Shown here: positions 30,897 to 39,308 of the stretch, piece by piece | Layout: each line of letters begins with the position of its first letter | Numbering within the stretch: position 1 is the first letter of the stretch | Source of the DNA: Planctomycetaceae bacterium | Lineage (GTDB): Bacteria > Planctomycetota > Planctomycetia > Planctomycetales > Planctomycetaceae | Length of the DNA stretch: 64,000 nt | Direction of reading: 5' to 3' | Assembly: GCA_021732845.1 (NCBI GenBank) | Contig: JAKFUF010000022.1 | Span: forward strand, 1-64,000 | Position numbers and translations under genes: made by a program | The notes under the pieces: model-generated | Told to the model about the DNA's origin: nothing | Database searches by the model: none | Seen by the model: the letters and a program-made list of their open reading frames with translations, nothing else

Positions 30897-31121
30897 CGGA
30901 GGCCTCGGGGATCAGCCGGAATCTGCTGCGTTTACAAATTTGGCCGCGCTTCAGCTTGGCAGCGATGTTCACTCCAAGCATCAGGCTGGCACAGTCAATA
31001 AGAGTCTCACTTACCTCGCCGCCACGCAATGCGAGCGGCTTCCCGCTTCACGCCTTGCCGCTGAAGCATGCAAGAGCTACAGCTCGTTCCGCGGACACAA
31101 TCCGCTTTCGCACTGCCAACT

Positions 31122-31269
31122 CTTCGTTACCTTCGTTTCCTTCTGTTCAAAATTTTTCTCGGGGGTGTGAGGTATTTCAGAACCCGTGGCTTAACAGAAT
31201 TCTGATACGAGGAGTGTCGACAAACCATCCTTAAGAAAGGTTGAACAGAAGGAAACGAAGGGAACGAAG
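31122..31269. repeat. Inverted repeat with 9-nt iterated arms (CTTCGTTAC family), copy 1
   Basis: The left arm (31122-31157) is CTTCGTTAC, CTTCGTTTC, CTTCTGTTC. The right arm (31241-31269) is GAACAGAAG, GAAACGAAG, GGAACGAAG, its inverted counterpart. The loop is about 85 nt. It lies in the 462-bp gap 30897-31358 between two minus-strand genes; no gene is seen in that gap. A second copy lies at 45766-45860. Confidence 0.85.
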
Positions 31270-31321
31270 CTTTGGCGCGGAACTCGCCCCTGGGGTCAAG
31301 GCGTTCGGTTTGACATACGCG

Positions 31322-31350
31322 GGAACCGGACGCCAATGCGTCCGGCTGAT
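31322..31350. repeat. Divergent copy of the CAGCCGG repeat
   Basis: GGAACCGGACGCCAATGCGT then CCGGCTGAT. It has the same ends as the copy at 18228-18267, but the core GCTAACGCG is replaced by GCCAATGCG. It is adjacent to the right arm of the CTTCGTTAC element. Confidence 0.6.
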
Positions 31351-31358
31351 GGGCCTGC

Positions 31359-32396
31359 TCAACGATGCACCTGCTCGTGGTGCCAGCAGGCCACCAGGTG
31401 TTCGCCGTCCACGGAGCCCGGCAGCGACACCAGCGGTGGCTCCTGTTTGCAGAGATCGGTCGCCCAACGGCAGCGTTCACGAAAGCGGCATCCTGCGGGG
31501 AAACGCGTGGCTGCCGGCACCGAGCCCTCAATCGCCTCCAGCCGGCCCCGCTTTTCATCAACGCGCGGCAGGCTCTTGAACAGCCCCACGGTATAAGGAT
31601 GGCGGGGGTTGTCGAACAGTTCCTGCACCGACGCCCGTTCAACAATCTGGCCCGCATACATCACGGCCACATGGTGTGCCACCTCGGCGACTACTCCCAG
31701 GTCATGCGTGATCAGCAGCATCGCCATCCCGCGCTCGGCCTGCATCTGCCGCAGCAGGTCGAGGATCCGCGCCTGAATGGTGACATCCACCGCAGTGGTC
31801 GGTTCGTCGGCAATCAGCAGTTTTGGATTGCACGAGAGCGCCATGGCGATCATCACCCGCTGCTTCATGCCGCCAGACAATTCGTGCGGGTATTGGTGCA
31901 GTCGGCGCTCGGGGTCGCTGACGTGCACCGCCTTCAGGCTGGCAATGACCTCGTCCTTCACGGAAGTCGTCAGCCGCCGGTGCAGGCGGATCGCCTCGCC
32001 CACCTGCTGCCCGATGGTGAAGACCGGGTTGAGACTCGTGCCCGGCTCCTGAAAGATCATGGCAATGCTGCCGCCGCGGATCGCCCGCAACTCTTCCGCC
32101 TTCAACTTGAGCAGGTCGCGTCCGGCAAAGCGGATCTCGCCCGAGACGAATTCGCCGGGCGGACGGGGGATCAACTGCAAAATGCTGAGCGCGGTGACTG
32201 TCTTGCCTGAACCACTCTCCCCAACGATTGCCAGCGTCTCTCCGGCGGCGATGTCAAAGCTGATTCCGTCCACCGCCTTGGCGGCCCCGGCATCGGTGTG
32301 AAACCACGTTCGCAGGTTGGAGACGGCAAGCAGTGGCTGGGCAGCCGGTGCCGCAGACGTGGCGGGCGTGGCTGAAGCGGCGGGGGAATCAGGCAT
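31359..32396 (-). CDS. Oligopeptide/dipeptide ABC transporter ATP-binding protein (OppD/DppD type)
   Basis: The ATG at 32396 shares one base with the stop of the upstream gene (TGATG), so the two are translationally coupled. The 345-residue ATPase has Walker A GESGSGKT, signature LSGGMKQR, Walker B LLIADEP and switch histidine ITHDLG. The C-terminal oligopeptide-type extension ([12 protein letters not shown], then a Cys-rich [14 protein letters not shown]) assigns it to peptide/nickel importers of the OppD class. No OppF, permease or binding protein is present in the window, so it is an orphan subunit here or has partners elsewhere. Confidence 0.92.
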   Translation of the reverse strand: MPDSPAASATPATSAAPAAQPLLAVSNLRTWFHTDAGAAKAVDGISFDIAAGETLAIVGESGSGKTVTALSILQLIPRPPGEFVSGEIRFAGRDLLKLKAEELRAIRGGSIAMIFQEPGTSLNPVFTIGQQVGEAIRLHRRLTTSVKDEVIASLKAVHVSDPERRLHQYPHELSGGMKQRVMIAMALSCNPKLLIADEPTTAVDVTIQARILDLLRQMQAERGMAMLLITHDLGVVAEVAHHVAVMYAGQIVERASVQELFDNPRHPYTVGLFKSLPRVDEKRGRLEAIEGSVPAATRFPAGCRFRERCRWATDLCKQEPPLVSLPGSVDGEHLVACWHHEQVHR

Positions 32397-32998
32397 CAAC
32401 GGGAGGCATCCTCGGCGACATAAGCCTTGAGCAGGCGGAGAAATTCACGCAGGAACGGCGTGTTGTCGTGCCAGGTGCGGGCCGAAACCAGGTTGCCGTC
32501 CACAACGCACGGTTCGTTGACGAAGATCCCGCCGACAAACGTGGCGTCCAGGGCGCACTTGGCAACGCTGGTGATCCTCCGCCCCCGCAGACAGTCGGCC
32601 GCGGCGGCAATCTCGACGCCGTGGCACACCGAAGCCACCGGCTTGTTGTTGGCAAAGAAATGCCGGGTGACATCCAGCAGATGCGGGTCGTACCGCAGAT
32701 ACTCCGGAGCCCGCCCGCCCGAAAGAAACAGCCCCACATAATCGTCGGGCTCGATATCGCGAAAGGCGATGTCCGCCTGCAGGTGGTAGCCGGGCGTCTC
32801 CTGCGTGATGTCCCACGGCACCTGGCCGGGCGCTGTCGGCGGACGCTCGTGCAGCACCATGTGGTACAGCCGTTTTTCGGGCGCGGCGACCACGACCTCA
32901 AATCCATCCTCGGGAAGACGGAAGTATGGATACATCGTGTCCAGAACTTCCGTTGCATCGCCGATGACGATCAACACGCGCTTTGGATCGGCGGTCAT
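32396..32998 (-). CDS. DJ-1/PfpI family protein
   Basis: I choose ATG 32998 ([20 protein letters not shown]), since the family fold begins there; an upstream ATG at 33067 would add 23 polar residues. The 200-residue protein is a class I glutamine-amidotransferase-like domain. [10 protein letters not shown] carries the nucleophile-elbow cysteine followed by the typical histidine, and [14 protein letters not shown] is the acid-containing GG-R loop. Family members are chaperones, deglycase-type enzymes or proteases, so the exact role is open. It is coupled to the ABC ATPase gene (one-base overlap), an unusual pairing. Confidence 0.9.
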   Translation of the reverse strand: MTADPKRVLIVIGDATEVLDTMYPYFRLPEDGFEVVVAAPEKRLYHMVLHERPPTAPGQVPWDITQETPGYHLQADIAFRDIEPDDYVGLFLSGGRAPEYLRYDPHLLDVTRHFFANNKPVASVCHGVEIAAAADCLRGRRITSVAKCALDATFVGGIFVNEPCVVDGNLVSARTWHDNTPFLREFLRLLKAYVAEDASR

Positions 32999-33063
32999 GT
33001 CACACCCTTTGTCGGCTGTTTGAGTCGCATCGAACCCGGCGGAAAACGCCGACGGCATCTCAC

Positions 33064-33471
33064 TCATACAAGCCGATACACACCATTTTCGGGGTCGTGT
33101 TCAATCTTGTCCTTGTGATTGTAGATGCTCTGGTAAACGGTGGCGTGAAAGTTCTTGCTGAAGGTCTTGTACCCGCCCGCGAGAATCTGATCCGCGAGTT
33201 GGTGCAGATCGAGGCCCTTCTTGTTGGACGCCAGGATTTCCATGCAGAGGGTCAGCACGCTCTTGGCGTTGGCACCCTTGCGGCGGCGCACCTTGCGAAC
33301 CGGTTTCGGCTCGGGAACAACGCCCCCGATCCGCAGAATCCGTTCTTCGACGGATTCCAGCCTCTTGCGCAATTCGACACGCAGCTTTTCAAGCTGCGCC
33401 AGCTTCGCCTTTCTGGCCTCCGACAGCTTCTGAATCACAAGTTTGGGTTTTGGCTTCTTTGCAATCGCCAT
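33064..33471 (-). CDS. Small basic protein: N-terminal coiled coil, C-terminal winged-helix-like domain
   Basis: The 135-residue protein has a Lys/Arg-rich coiled coil (about 14-50), a basic linker (KPVRKVRRRKGAN) and a C-terminal domain with LCMEILASNKKGLDLHQLAD and KNFHATVYQSIYNHKDKIEH ending in a beta wing (GVYRL). This resembles HARE-type or related winged-helix domains and suggests nucleic-acid binding. It ends 65 bp before the DJ-1 gene on the same strand. Similar small proteins occur in planctomycetes, to my knowledge without an assigned role. The 233-bp gap upstream (33472-33704) shows nothing. Confidence 0.8.
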   Translation of the reverse strand: MAIAKKPKPKLVIQKLSEARKAKLAQLEKLRVELRKRLESVEERILRIGGVVPEPKPVRKVRRRKGANAKSVLTLCMEILASNKKGLDLHQLADQILAGGYKTFSKNFHATVYQSIYNHKDKIEHDPENGVYRLV

Positions 33472-33704
33472 GTGTCCTGCCGTCCTCCGAGCGCCGCCCT
33501 GAATTTCCGCACGTTGCCAGCATCGCGCAGACTATCAATCACATGCACATGCGTCAATTCGCAGGGGTGGGCTGATGGGCTGACCTGCGTTGATTGACCG
33601 ATGCTGGCATGGTGTGAACCGACGCGGCTGACCCACAGGGCGACGATGTGGAACACGAACGCCACGAGTTGGTCAGCCAGCGCTGCAACCGAAAATGCGC
33701 CGAT

Positions 33705-36080
33705 TCAGTCCAAAAACAAAAACTCGTTCGCGTTCAGCAGCGCGTGGCATAGATCGACAAGGGCCAGCGCCTTGTGGCTGTCTAGAAATTTCGGATACGG
33801 CCGCGGCAAAAGTCCGCTGGCAATCTGGGACTTCTCTTCCGCCGCCAGTTCTTGAGCCACCAGGAACTCGGTCGCGGCGGCCGTCTCCTCACTGGTGGGC
33901 AGGCGGTTGAACGCCAGTTGCCAGGCCTCCTCAATCGCCTGCCGTGGCTCAGCCTCGGGGTTGTCCAGCAACAGCCGCCCGGCAAACGCCTGGGCGTAAC
34001 CCACGACCAGTTCGCTGTGGAACAGCATCAGCGCTTGCGGAGCCGTGGTCGTTTCCATCCGCCGGGCACAGCTTTCGTGCATGTCGGGCAGGTCGAATGC
34101 CTGCAGCAATGGATATGGCAGATTGCGCTTTGCCATGATGTACACCGACCGCCGCTGCTGGTCCGACTTTTCGCTCGAGACCGGCCAGGCTTCGCGACCG
34201 GAATATTTGGGCGGCAGAGCCGGCAGGACCGGCGGACCATGCAGCTTGGAATTCAACACGCCACTCACGGAGAGGAACGCATCGCGAATCGACTCCGCGT
34301 CCAGCCTGCGGCGGGGATAGTGCTGCCAGGCAAACGGTGTCTGGTCGGCAATTCCATCGGTGACATGCCGCGACGACTGGCGATAGACGTTCGACAACAC
34401 GATCAACCGATGGAGTCGTTTCAAAGTCCACGGCGTGCCGACTGATTCCGTGGGTGTGACCAGTTCCGCCGCCAGCCAGTCGAGCAGTTGCGGCAGCTCT
34501 GGGGCGGCAGTTTGGACGCCGAAGTCGTTGGCGTTCTCGACGAGACCAAGGCCGAAGTGCGACTGCCAGACCCGATTGGCGATGACCCGCGCGGTCAGCG
34601 GATTGGTGGGGCTGCCGAGCCACGCCGCCAGCGTGGACCGCCGGCCGGGAACGCCCTCCCGCGGAGCCTTGATGGGCGCGACGTAAGGCTTTGTCACATC
34701 CAGTGCCACCGGGAAGCCCGGCTGGAGTTCTTCTCGGGGCTTGTTGTAGCTGCCTCCACCCAGAAGGAAGGTTTTGGGAGTCTCCCGCCCATCGACCGCC
34801 GCCATGGCGGCCATCTGCCCCGGTGGCTGCGGCTTGGTGGCTTCACGGTCCTTCAACGCCTGCTGCAACGCTGATTGACGCTCACGTTCTTCGGGTTTCA
34901 GCGCTTTCAGCAAGGCCGCCTCTTTCACATCGATCTGTCGTTCGCTGTAAAAGCTGAGCTGATGCTGGAGGGCGGTGCGTTCTTCCTTGGGTGTGTCGAT
35001 CGCCTTTAAGACCACAGCGGGGAACTTGACCCGTTTGTCGGCAGCGGCCCGCGTCTGCGCGAGAATCTCCAGTTGCCGGAGTTCGTGGCGCAATTCCGCC
35101 GTCTCGACCAGCCACGCCTGAAGCTGCTGTTCATACGTCAGGATTGCGTCGGGTTGAGCCACGGGAACGCGATCGACAGGGATGACCCCCGCGAAAAACG
35201 CCTGCAGGCGGAAATAGTCTTCCTGCGTGATCGCGTCGAACTTGTGATCGTGGCACTGGGCACAGGCAATCGACTGCGCCAAGAACACGGCCCCGACGTT
35301 CCCCGTCAGTTCGTTCAACTGATCCTGCCGCGCCAATTCGACATTCGAGGCATTGCTCTCGTCCGGCCCGAGCCGCAAATACCCGGTGGCGATGAGCGCC
35401 TCGGCACGCTCCGGAAACAGTTCGTCTCCGGCCAGTTGCTCCTGAATGAAGCGGTCGTACGGAGTGTCGTTGTTGAAGGCGTCGATCACATAATCGCGGT
35501 ACTGGTAGGCCAGCGGCCGGACCGGATCGGCGTTGTAACCGGCGGTGTCCGAATACCGCACGATGTCCAGCCACAGCCGCCCCCAGCGCTCGCCGTGATG
35601 CGGGCTGGCCAGCAACCGGTCAACCACCCGTTCATAAGCCAGGTCGATTCCCGAATCCGCGATGTCTGTCAGGAACGCCCGCGCCTCGTCCGGCGTCGGC
35701 GGCAGCCCCGTCAAATCAAACGTGATTCGCCGCAGCAAGTCCCGTGGCTCAGCCGGCAGATTGAACGACAGGTTCTTGGCTTCGAGATGTTTCAGCACGA
35801 AGGCATCGACGGGGGTCCGCGCAAGGCCCGCATTCCGTACCGCGGGAACTTCCGGACGGGTCACGGCCCGATAGGCCCAGTACTTCTGTTCGCCTTGTTC
35901 GCTTGCGGGAGTCTCGGCATGAAGCGCGGAGAAACCACTGAACCATGCCGTCAGGGCGCACAGCCAGACAATTCTGTTGCGGATGAACACGCTCCAAACC
36001 ACGGAAGCCCTCGCAAACACCAGCGGCCATTGATCCACCGTGAGAGGATGATACCATTTTTTGTGGGAAAGGCACATCAT
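33705..36080 (-). CDS. Secreted DUF1549/DUF1553 protein lacking the N-terminal PSCyt1 cytochrome domain
   Basis: The 791-residue protein goes from a hydrophobic leader (about 36-55, IVWLCALTAWFSGFSALHA) directly to DUF1549 (FDLTGLPPTPDEARAFL, then CAQCHDHKFDAI) and DUF1553 (LAAWLGSPTNPLTARVIANR). The N-terminal CxxCH domain of its paralogues is missing, although the DUF1549 CxxCH motif is intact. The annotated start has no ribosome site; a GTG at 35990 (VFIRNRIVWL) would give a more normal signal peptide. No DUF1501 partner is adjacent. Confidence 0.92.
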   Translation of the reverse strand: MMCLSHKKWYHPLTVDQWPLVFARASVVWSVFIRNRIVWLCALTAWFSGFSALHAETPASEQGEQKYWAYRAVTRPEVPAVRNAGLARTPVDAFVLKHLEAKNLSFNLPAEPRDLLRRITFDLTGLPPTPDEARAFLTDIADSGIDLAYERVVDRLLASPHHGERWGRLWLDIVRYSDTAGYNADPVRPLAYQYRDYVIDAFNNDTPYDRFIQEQLAGDELFPERAEALIATGYLRLGPDESNASNVELARQDQLNELTGNVGAVFLAQSIACAQCHDHKFDAITQEDYFRLQAFFAGVIPVDRVPVAQPDAILTYEQQLQAWLVETAELRHELRQLEILAQTRAAADKRVKFPAVVLKAIDTPKEERTALQHQLSFYSERQIDVKEAALLKALKPEERERQSALQQALKDREATKPQPPGQMAAMAAVDGRETPKTFLLGGGSYNKPREELQPGFPVALDVTKPYVAPIKAPREGVPGRRSTLAAWLGSPTNPLTARVIANRVWQSHFGLGLVENANDFGVQTAAPELPQLLDWLAAELVTPTESVGTPWTLKRLHRLIVLSNVYRQSSRHVTDGIADQTPFAWQHYPRRRLDAESIRDAFLSVSGVLNSKLHGPPVLPALPPKYSGREAWPVSSEKSDQQRRSVYIMAKRNLPYPLLQAFDLPDMHESCARRMETTTAPQALMLFHSELVVGYAQAFAGRLLLDNPEAEPRQAIEEAWQLAFNRLPTSEETAAATEFLVAQELAAEEKSQIASGLLPRPYPKFLDSHKALALVDLCHALLNANEFLFLD

Positions 36081-36212
36081 TTTCTGTCGGTGCGTCGATG
36101 CGCCGCCGTCGTGTAGGTTCCACCCTTCACCAGCAATGCGTGCAGCATGCCATGGAAGCCGGCAAAGTCACCGCAAACCACCGGAAGTCGCGATCGCAGC
36201 AGCTCATCATCG

Positions 36213-36249
36213 TCCAATCGAAAATCGTAATCCAAAAATCGAAAATCCG
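36213..36249. repeat. ATCGAAAATC iterated repeat
   Basis: AATCGAAAATCGTAATCC is followed by AAAAATCGAAAATCC, two ATCGAAAATC units about 18 nt apart. It is the inverted orientation of the motif at 4591-4632. It lies in the 242-bp gap between the divergent DUF1549 gene and cydA; nothing else is seen there. Confidence 0.55.
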
Positions 36250-36322
36250 GCCTCTTCCCCGCCCTCGTCATCCGGCGTCCGATCGTCATAATGTCCCTGC
36301 AAATGGTTGCAGGGATTGACTC

Positions 36323-37675
36323 ATGAGCACGCTGACCGCCGCCCGGATGCAGATGACGCTGTCGTTGGCGTTTCACATGATTTTCGCCGCCGTGGGAATC
36401 GGCCTGCCGCTGTTGCTGGTGATTGTCGAAGGGCTGTGGCTCAGGACCAAAAAAGAGCACTACCGCCAACTGGCGCGGGTCTGGGCGCGGGCCACGGCGG
36501 TGCTGTTCGTGGTCGGTGCAGTTTCGGGCACCGCACTGGCGTTCGAGCTGGGGCTCCTGTGGCCGAAATACATGAAACTGACCGGGGCCGTGGTCGGGCA
36601 CATCTTCGCCTTGGAAGGCTACGCCTTTTTCATTGAGGCGATCTTCATTGGGTTGTACCTGTACGGCTGGGACAAGCTGAGCCCCATCGCCCACTGGTGG
36701 TGCGGCGTGGTGGTCGCTCTGAGCGGAATGATTTCCGGCGTGCTCGTGCTGGGCGTCAACTCGTGGATGCAGTTGCCTGTCGGCTTTCAAATGGAAGCGG
36801 GGAAGGTGGTCGTTTCCGATCCGATCGCCATTTTCAAGCAGCCGGTGTGGATGCACATGGCAATCCACTCCACGCTGTCGTGCTACATTTCGGTCGCCTT
36901 TGCCACTGCGGGGATCTATGCCTTTACTTGGCTGCGGGGCCGCCGCGACGCCTACACGCGGTCGGCCATCGTGGTCTCGATGGGTGTCGGGGCGGTCACG
37001 GCATTCATCCAGCCGATCAGCGGCGACTCGCTGGCCAAGTTCGTGTTTCAGACGCAGTCGACCAAGTTCGCGGCGATGGAAGGAAATTTTAAAACACAAA
37101 AGTACGCTCCTCTACGGATCGGTGGTTTTCCGGATGTCAAAGCCCGCGAAACAAAGTGGGCGATCGAGATTCCTGGTGGCCTGAGCTTCCTCGCCGCGCA
37201 TGACTTCTCGACCGAAGTTCCGGGGCTGGACCAGACGCCGGAGTCCGACTGGCCCAATGTCGAACTGACGCACATGGCGTTTCAGGTCATGGTCGGGTGC
37301 GGCACGCTGCTGATGTTCGTGGGCCTCTGGTTTTGGGTATCGTTGTGGCGGGGCTGGGGGTGGCCACTGGTGTATGTTCCCGCGGCCATGAACCGCGCGC
37401 AGAACTGGCTCCTGTGGGCCATCGTGGTCTGTGGTCCGATGGGGTTCCTGGCATTGGAAGCAGGCTGGGTGGTGACCGAGGTGGGGCGGCAGCCGTGGAT
37501 CATTCACAAGGTGATGCGGACCCGTGACGCGGTGACGCCCGCTGCCGGCGTGCCCGAGATGTTTTACGCCTTCGGGCTGCTGTATCTGTTTCTGGCCTTC
37601 ACCGTTGTCATGGTGCTCTGGCAAATGGGAGCCACGTCCCGCCGCATGGCTGCGAAAGGATTGAAGTCCGCATGA
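36323..37675 (+). CDS. cydA: Cytochrome bd-type ubiquinol oxidase subunit I
   Basis: The 450-residue integral membrane protein has about nine helices. Landmarks are SLAFHMIFA with H18 as the likely heme b595 ligand, GHIFALEGYAFFIEAIFIGLY with the two conserved glutamates near 98 and 105, HMAIHSTLS near 178-186 for the b558 region, and EVGRQPWIIHKVMRTRDAV. The loop between helices 6 and 7 is short, as in the cyanide-insensitive/short-Q-loop type. The enzyme reduces oxygen to water with quinol at low oxygen tension. AGGGA lies about 7 nt before the ATG, and it overlaps cydB by four bases. Confidence 0.96.
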   Translation: MSTLTAARMQMTLSLAFHMIFAAVGIGLPLLLVIVEGLWLRTKKEHYRQLARVWARATAVLFVVGAVSGTALAFELGLLWPKYMKLTGAVVGHIFALEGYAFFIEAIFIGLYLYGWDKLSPIAHWWCGVVVALSGMISGVLVLGVNSWMQLPVGFQMEAGKVVVSDPIAIFKQPVWMHMAIHSTLSCYISVAFATAGIYAFTWLRGRRDAYTRSAIVVSMGVGAVTAFIQPISGDSLAKFVFQTQSTKFAAMEGNFKTQKYAPLRIGGFPDVKARETKWAIEIPGGLSFLAAHDFSTEVPGLDQTPESDWPNVELTHMAFQVMVGCGTLLMFVGLWFWVSLWRGWGWPLVYVPAAMNRAQNWLLWAIVVCGPMGFLALEAGWVVTEVGRQPWIIHKVMRTRDAVTPAAGVPEMFYAFGLLYLFLAFTVVMVLWQMGATSRRMAAKGLKSA

Positions 37676-38745
37676 CTCACGAGAACTTGGTGTACCTGGG
37701 CGCTGCCGTCGCCCTGCTGGGCTTGATGCTGTACGCGCTGTTTGGCGGTGCCGATTTTGGCGGCGGCGTGTGGGATCTGCTGGCCAAGGGGCCGCGCAAG
37801 CAGGCCCAGCGCGATGCCATCGCGCGGGCGATGGGGCCGGTCTGGGAGGCCAATCACGTCTGGCTGATTTTCGTGGTTGTCGTGCTGTTCACCTGTTTTC
37901 CCAATGGCTATGCCCCGTTGGGAATCGTGCTGTTCATGCCGTTTCATTTCGCCATTGTGGGGATCATGCTGCGCGGCGCGGCGTTTGTTTTTCGCAGCCA
38001 CGGCGCACATCGGCACGAATTTGAAGGGGCCACGGAGGCAACCCCGGCACTCAAGGCGGCGCGGAAGGCCGGAACGGCCGTGGCTCCGCAGCCACCGGGG
38101 GCGGGCTGGGGCATTCTCTTTGGGGTGACTTCGGTCATTTCTCCAATCTTTCTGGGAGTGGCGTTCGGCGTCGTGACCCAGGGGAACATCCAGATTGATG
38201 ACTTCGGGAATGTTCGGGACCTGGGAACGTCCACGTGGCTCAGCCTCTATCCCGTTTCCTGCGGGATCCTCGCGCTCTCTGCGTGTTCGTATCTCGCCGC
38301 GGTCTATCTGACTGTGGAGACTGACGGCGAACTGCGCGAAGACTTCCGCGAACGGGCAATCTTTGCCGGCACCTCCACGGCAGGTTTGTCGCTGCTCGTC
38401 CTGGTTGTCGCCTGGTACCAAGCCAACGGTTTTTTCTGGGAACTGCTCAGCGTGCGGTCGATCCCAGTCATGGCGGGCGGCCTGTTCTGCTTCGCCGCCT
38501 CGGCCTGGGCCGTCTTCGGGAGGCACTACCATCTGAGCCGGATCTTCGCCGCTGGCGAAATCGTGCTGCTGCTTCTCGGCTGGGGCGTGGCTCAGCAACC
38601 CTACCTGATCTACCCGAGCATGACGCTCATGCAGGCGTCGGCCCCCACACCGACCATTGCCTTCATGCTGTTGACCATCCCCTTGGGCGGCTTGTTCTTG
38701 ATCCCTTCGCTGTGGCTGCTGTTCAAGGTGTTCAAGTCAACATGA
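37672..38745 (+). CDS. cydB: Cytochrome bd-type ubiquinol oxidase subunit II
   Basis: The 357-residue membrane protein opens with an ATGA overlap with cydA. FGGADFGGGVWDLLA (25-39) and GPVWEANHVWLIFVVVVLFTCFPNGYA are hallmark CydB segments. Eight or so helices follow. It pairs with CydA to form the bd oxidase; a small CydX-like subunit is not evident. Its stop overlaps the start of the PTPS/QueD-like gene, so three genes are translationally coupled. Confidence 0.96.
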   Translation: MTHENLVYLGAAVALLGLMLYALFGGADFGGGVWDLLAKGPRKQAQRDAIARAMGPVWEANHVWLIFVVVVLFTCFPNGYAPLGIVLFMPFHFAIVGIMLRGAAFVFRSHGAHRHEFEGATEATPALKAARKAGTAVAPQPPGAGWGILFGVTSVISPIFLGVAFGVVTQGNIQIDDFGNVRDLGTSTWLSLYPVSCGILALSACSYLAAVYLTVETDGELREDFRERAIFAGTSTAGLSLLVLVVAWYQANGFFWELLSVRSIPVMAGGLFCFAASAWAVFGRHYHLSRIFAAGEIVLLLLGWGVAQQPYLIYPSMTLMQASAPTPTIAFMLLTIPLGGLFLIPSLWLLFKVFKST

Positions 38746-39221
38746 GCTACCGCGTTCGCGTCACCAAAGATCATCTCGTCTTCAGCGCCGCGCATTTCAT
38801 CACCTTCAACGGCAACGTGTGCGAGCGGCTGCATGGCCACAACTGGCGGGTGGCCGTCGAACTGGCCGGCCCGTTGGACGAGAACCGCTACGTGTTCGAC
38901 TTCATCGCCCTCCGCGACGCCACGCAGCAGATCGTGAACGAACTCGACCACCACATGCTGCTGCCTTTGTCTCATCCCACCATTCGCGTGCGGGAAGACC
39001 CCACGGAAGTTGAAGTCACGTTCGAAACGCGGCGCTGGGTGTTCCCAAGAGAAGACTGCGTCATCCTGCCCATCGAAAACACCACGGCCGAAGAACTCGC
39101 CGACTGGATCGCCACGCAGCTCACGGACCGGCTCAAGCTGGCAGCTTCCACAATGACAGAGTTGCAGGTCGAGGTCGAAGAGAACTTCGGCCAGTGGGCG
39201 GTCTGCACGCGGCTCATTTGA
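38742..39221 (+). CDS. 6-pyruvoyl-tetrahydropterin synthase / 6-carboxy-tetrahydropterin synthase (QueD-like)
   Basis: The start at ATG 38742 overlaps the cydB stop (ATGA), which is preferred over a frame starting inside cydB. The 159-residue enzyme shows FSAAHF and CERLHGHNW, i.e. the catalytic cysteine and three zinc histidines, plus FDFIALRD and LDHHMLL with the conserved His. This family either makes the queuosine precursor 6-carboxy-tetrahydropterin or acts in pterin synthesis. No other queuosine gene is nearby. Its coupling to cytochrome bd oxidase is unexpected. Confidence 0.92.
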   Translation: MSYRVRVTKDHLVFSAAHFITFNGNVCERLHGHNWRVAVELAGPLDENRYVFDFIALRDATQQIVNELDHHMLLPLSHPTIRVREDPTEVEVTFETRRWVFPREDCVILPIENTTAEELADWIATQLTDRLKLAASTMTELQVEVEENFGQWAVCTRLI

Positions 39222-39308
39222 GCAAGATGCAACCGGGCCGCAGGCTGATATGATGAATTCGCAACGTTGATTGCGATCACCAGACCCTTCGCCATGGCCG
39301 GGGCGCAC

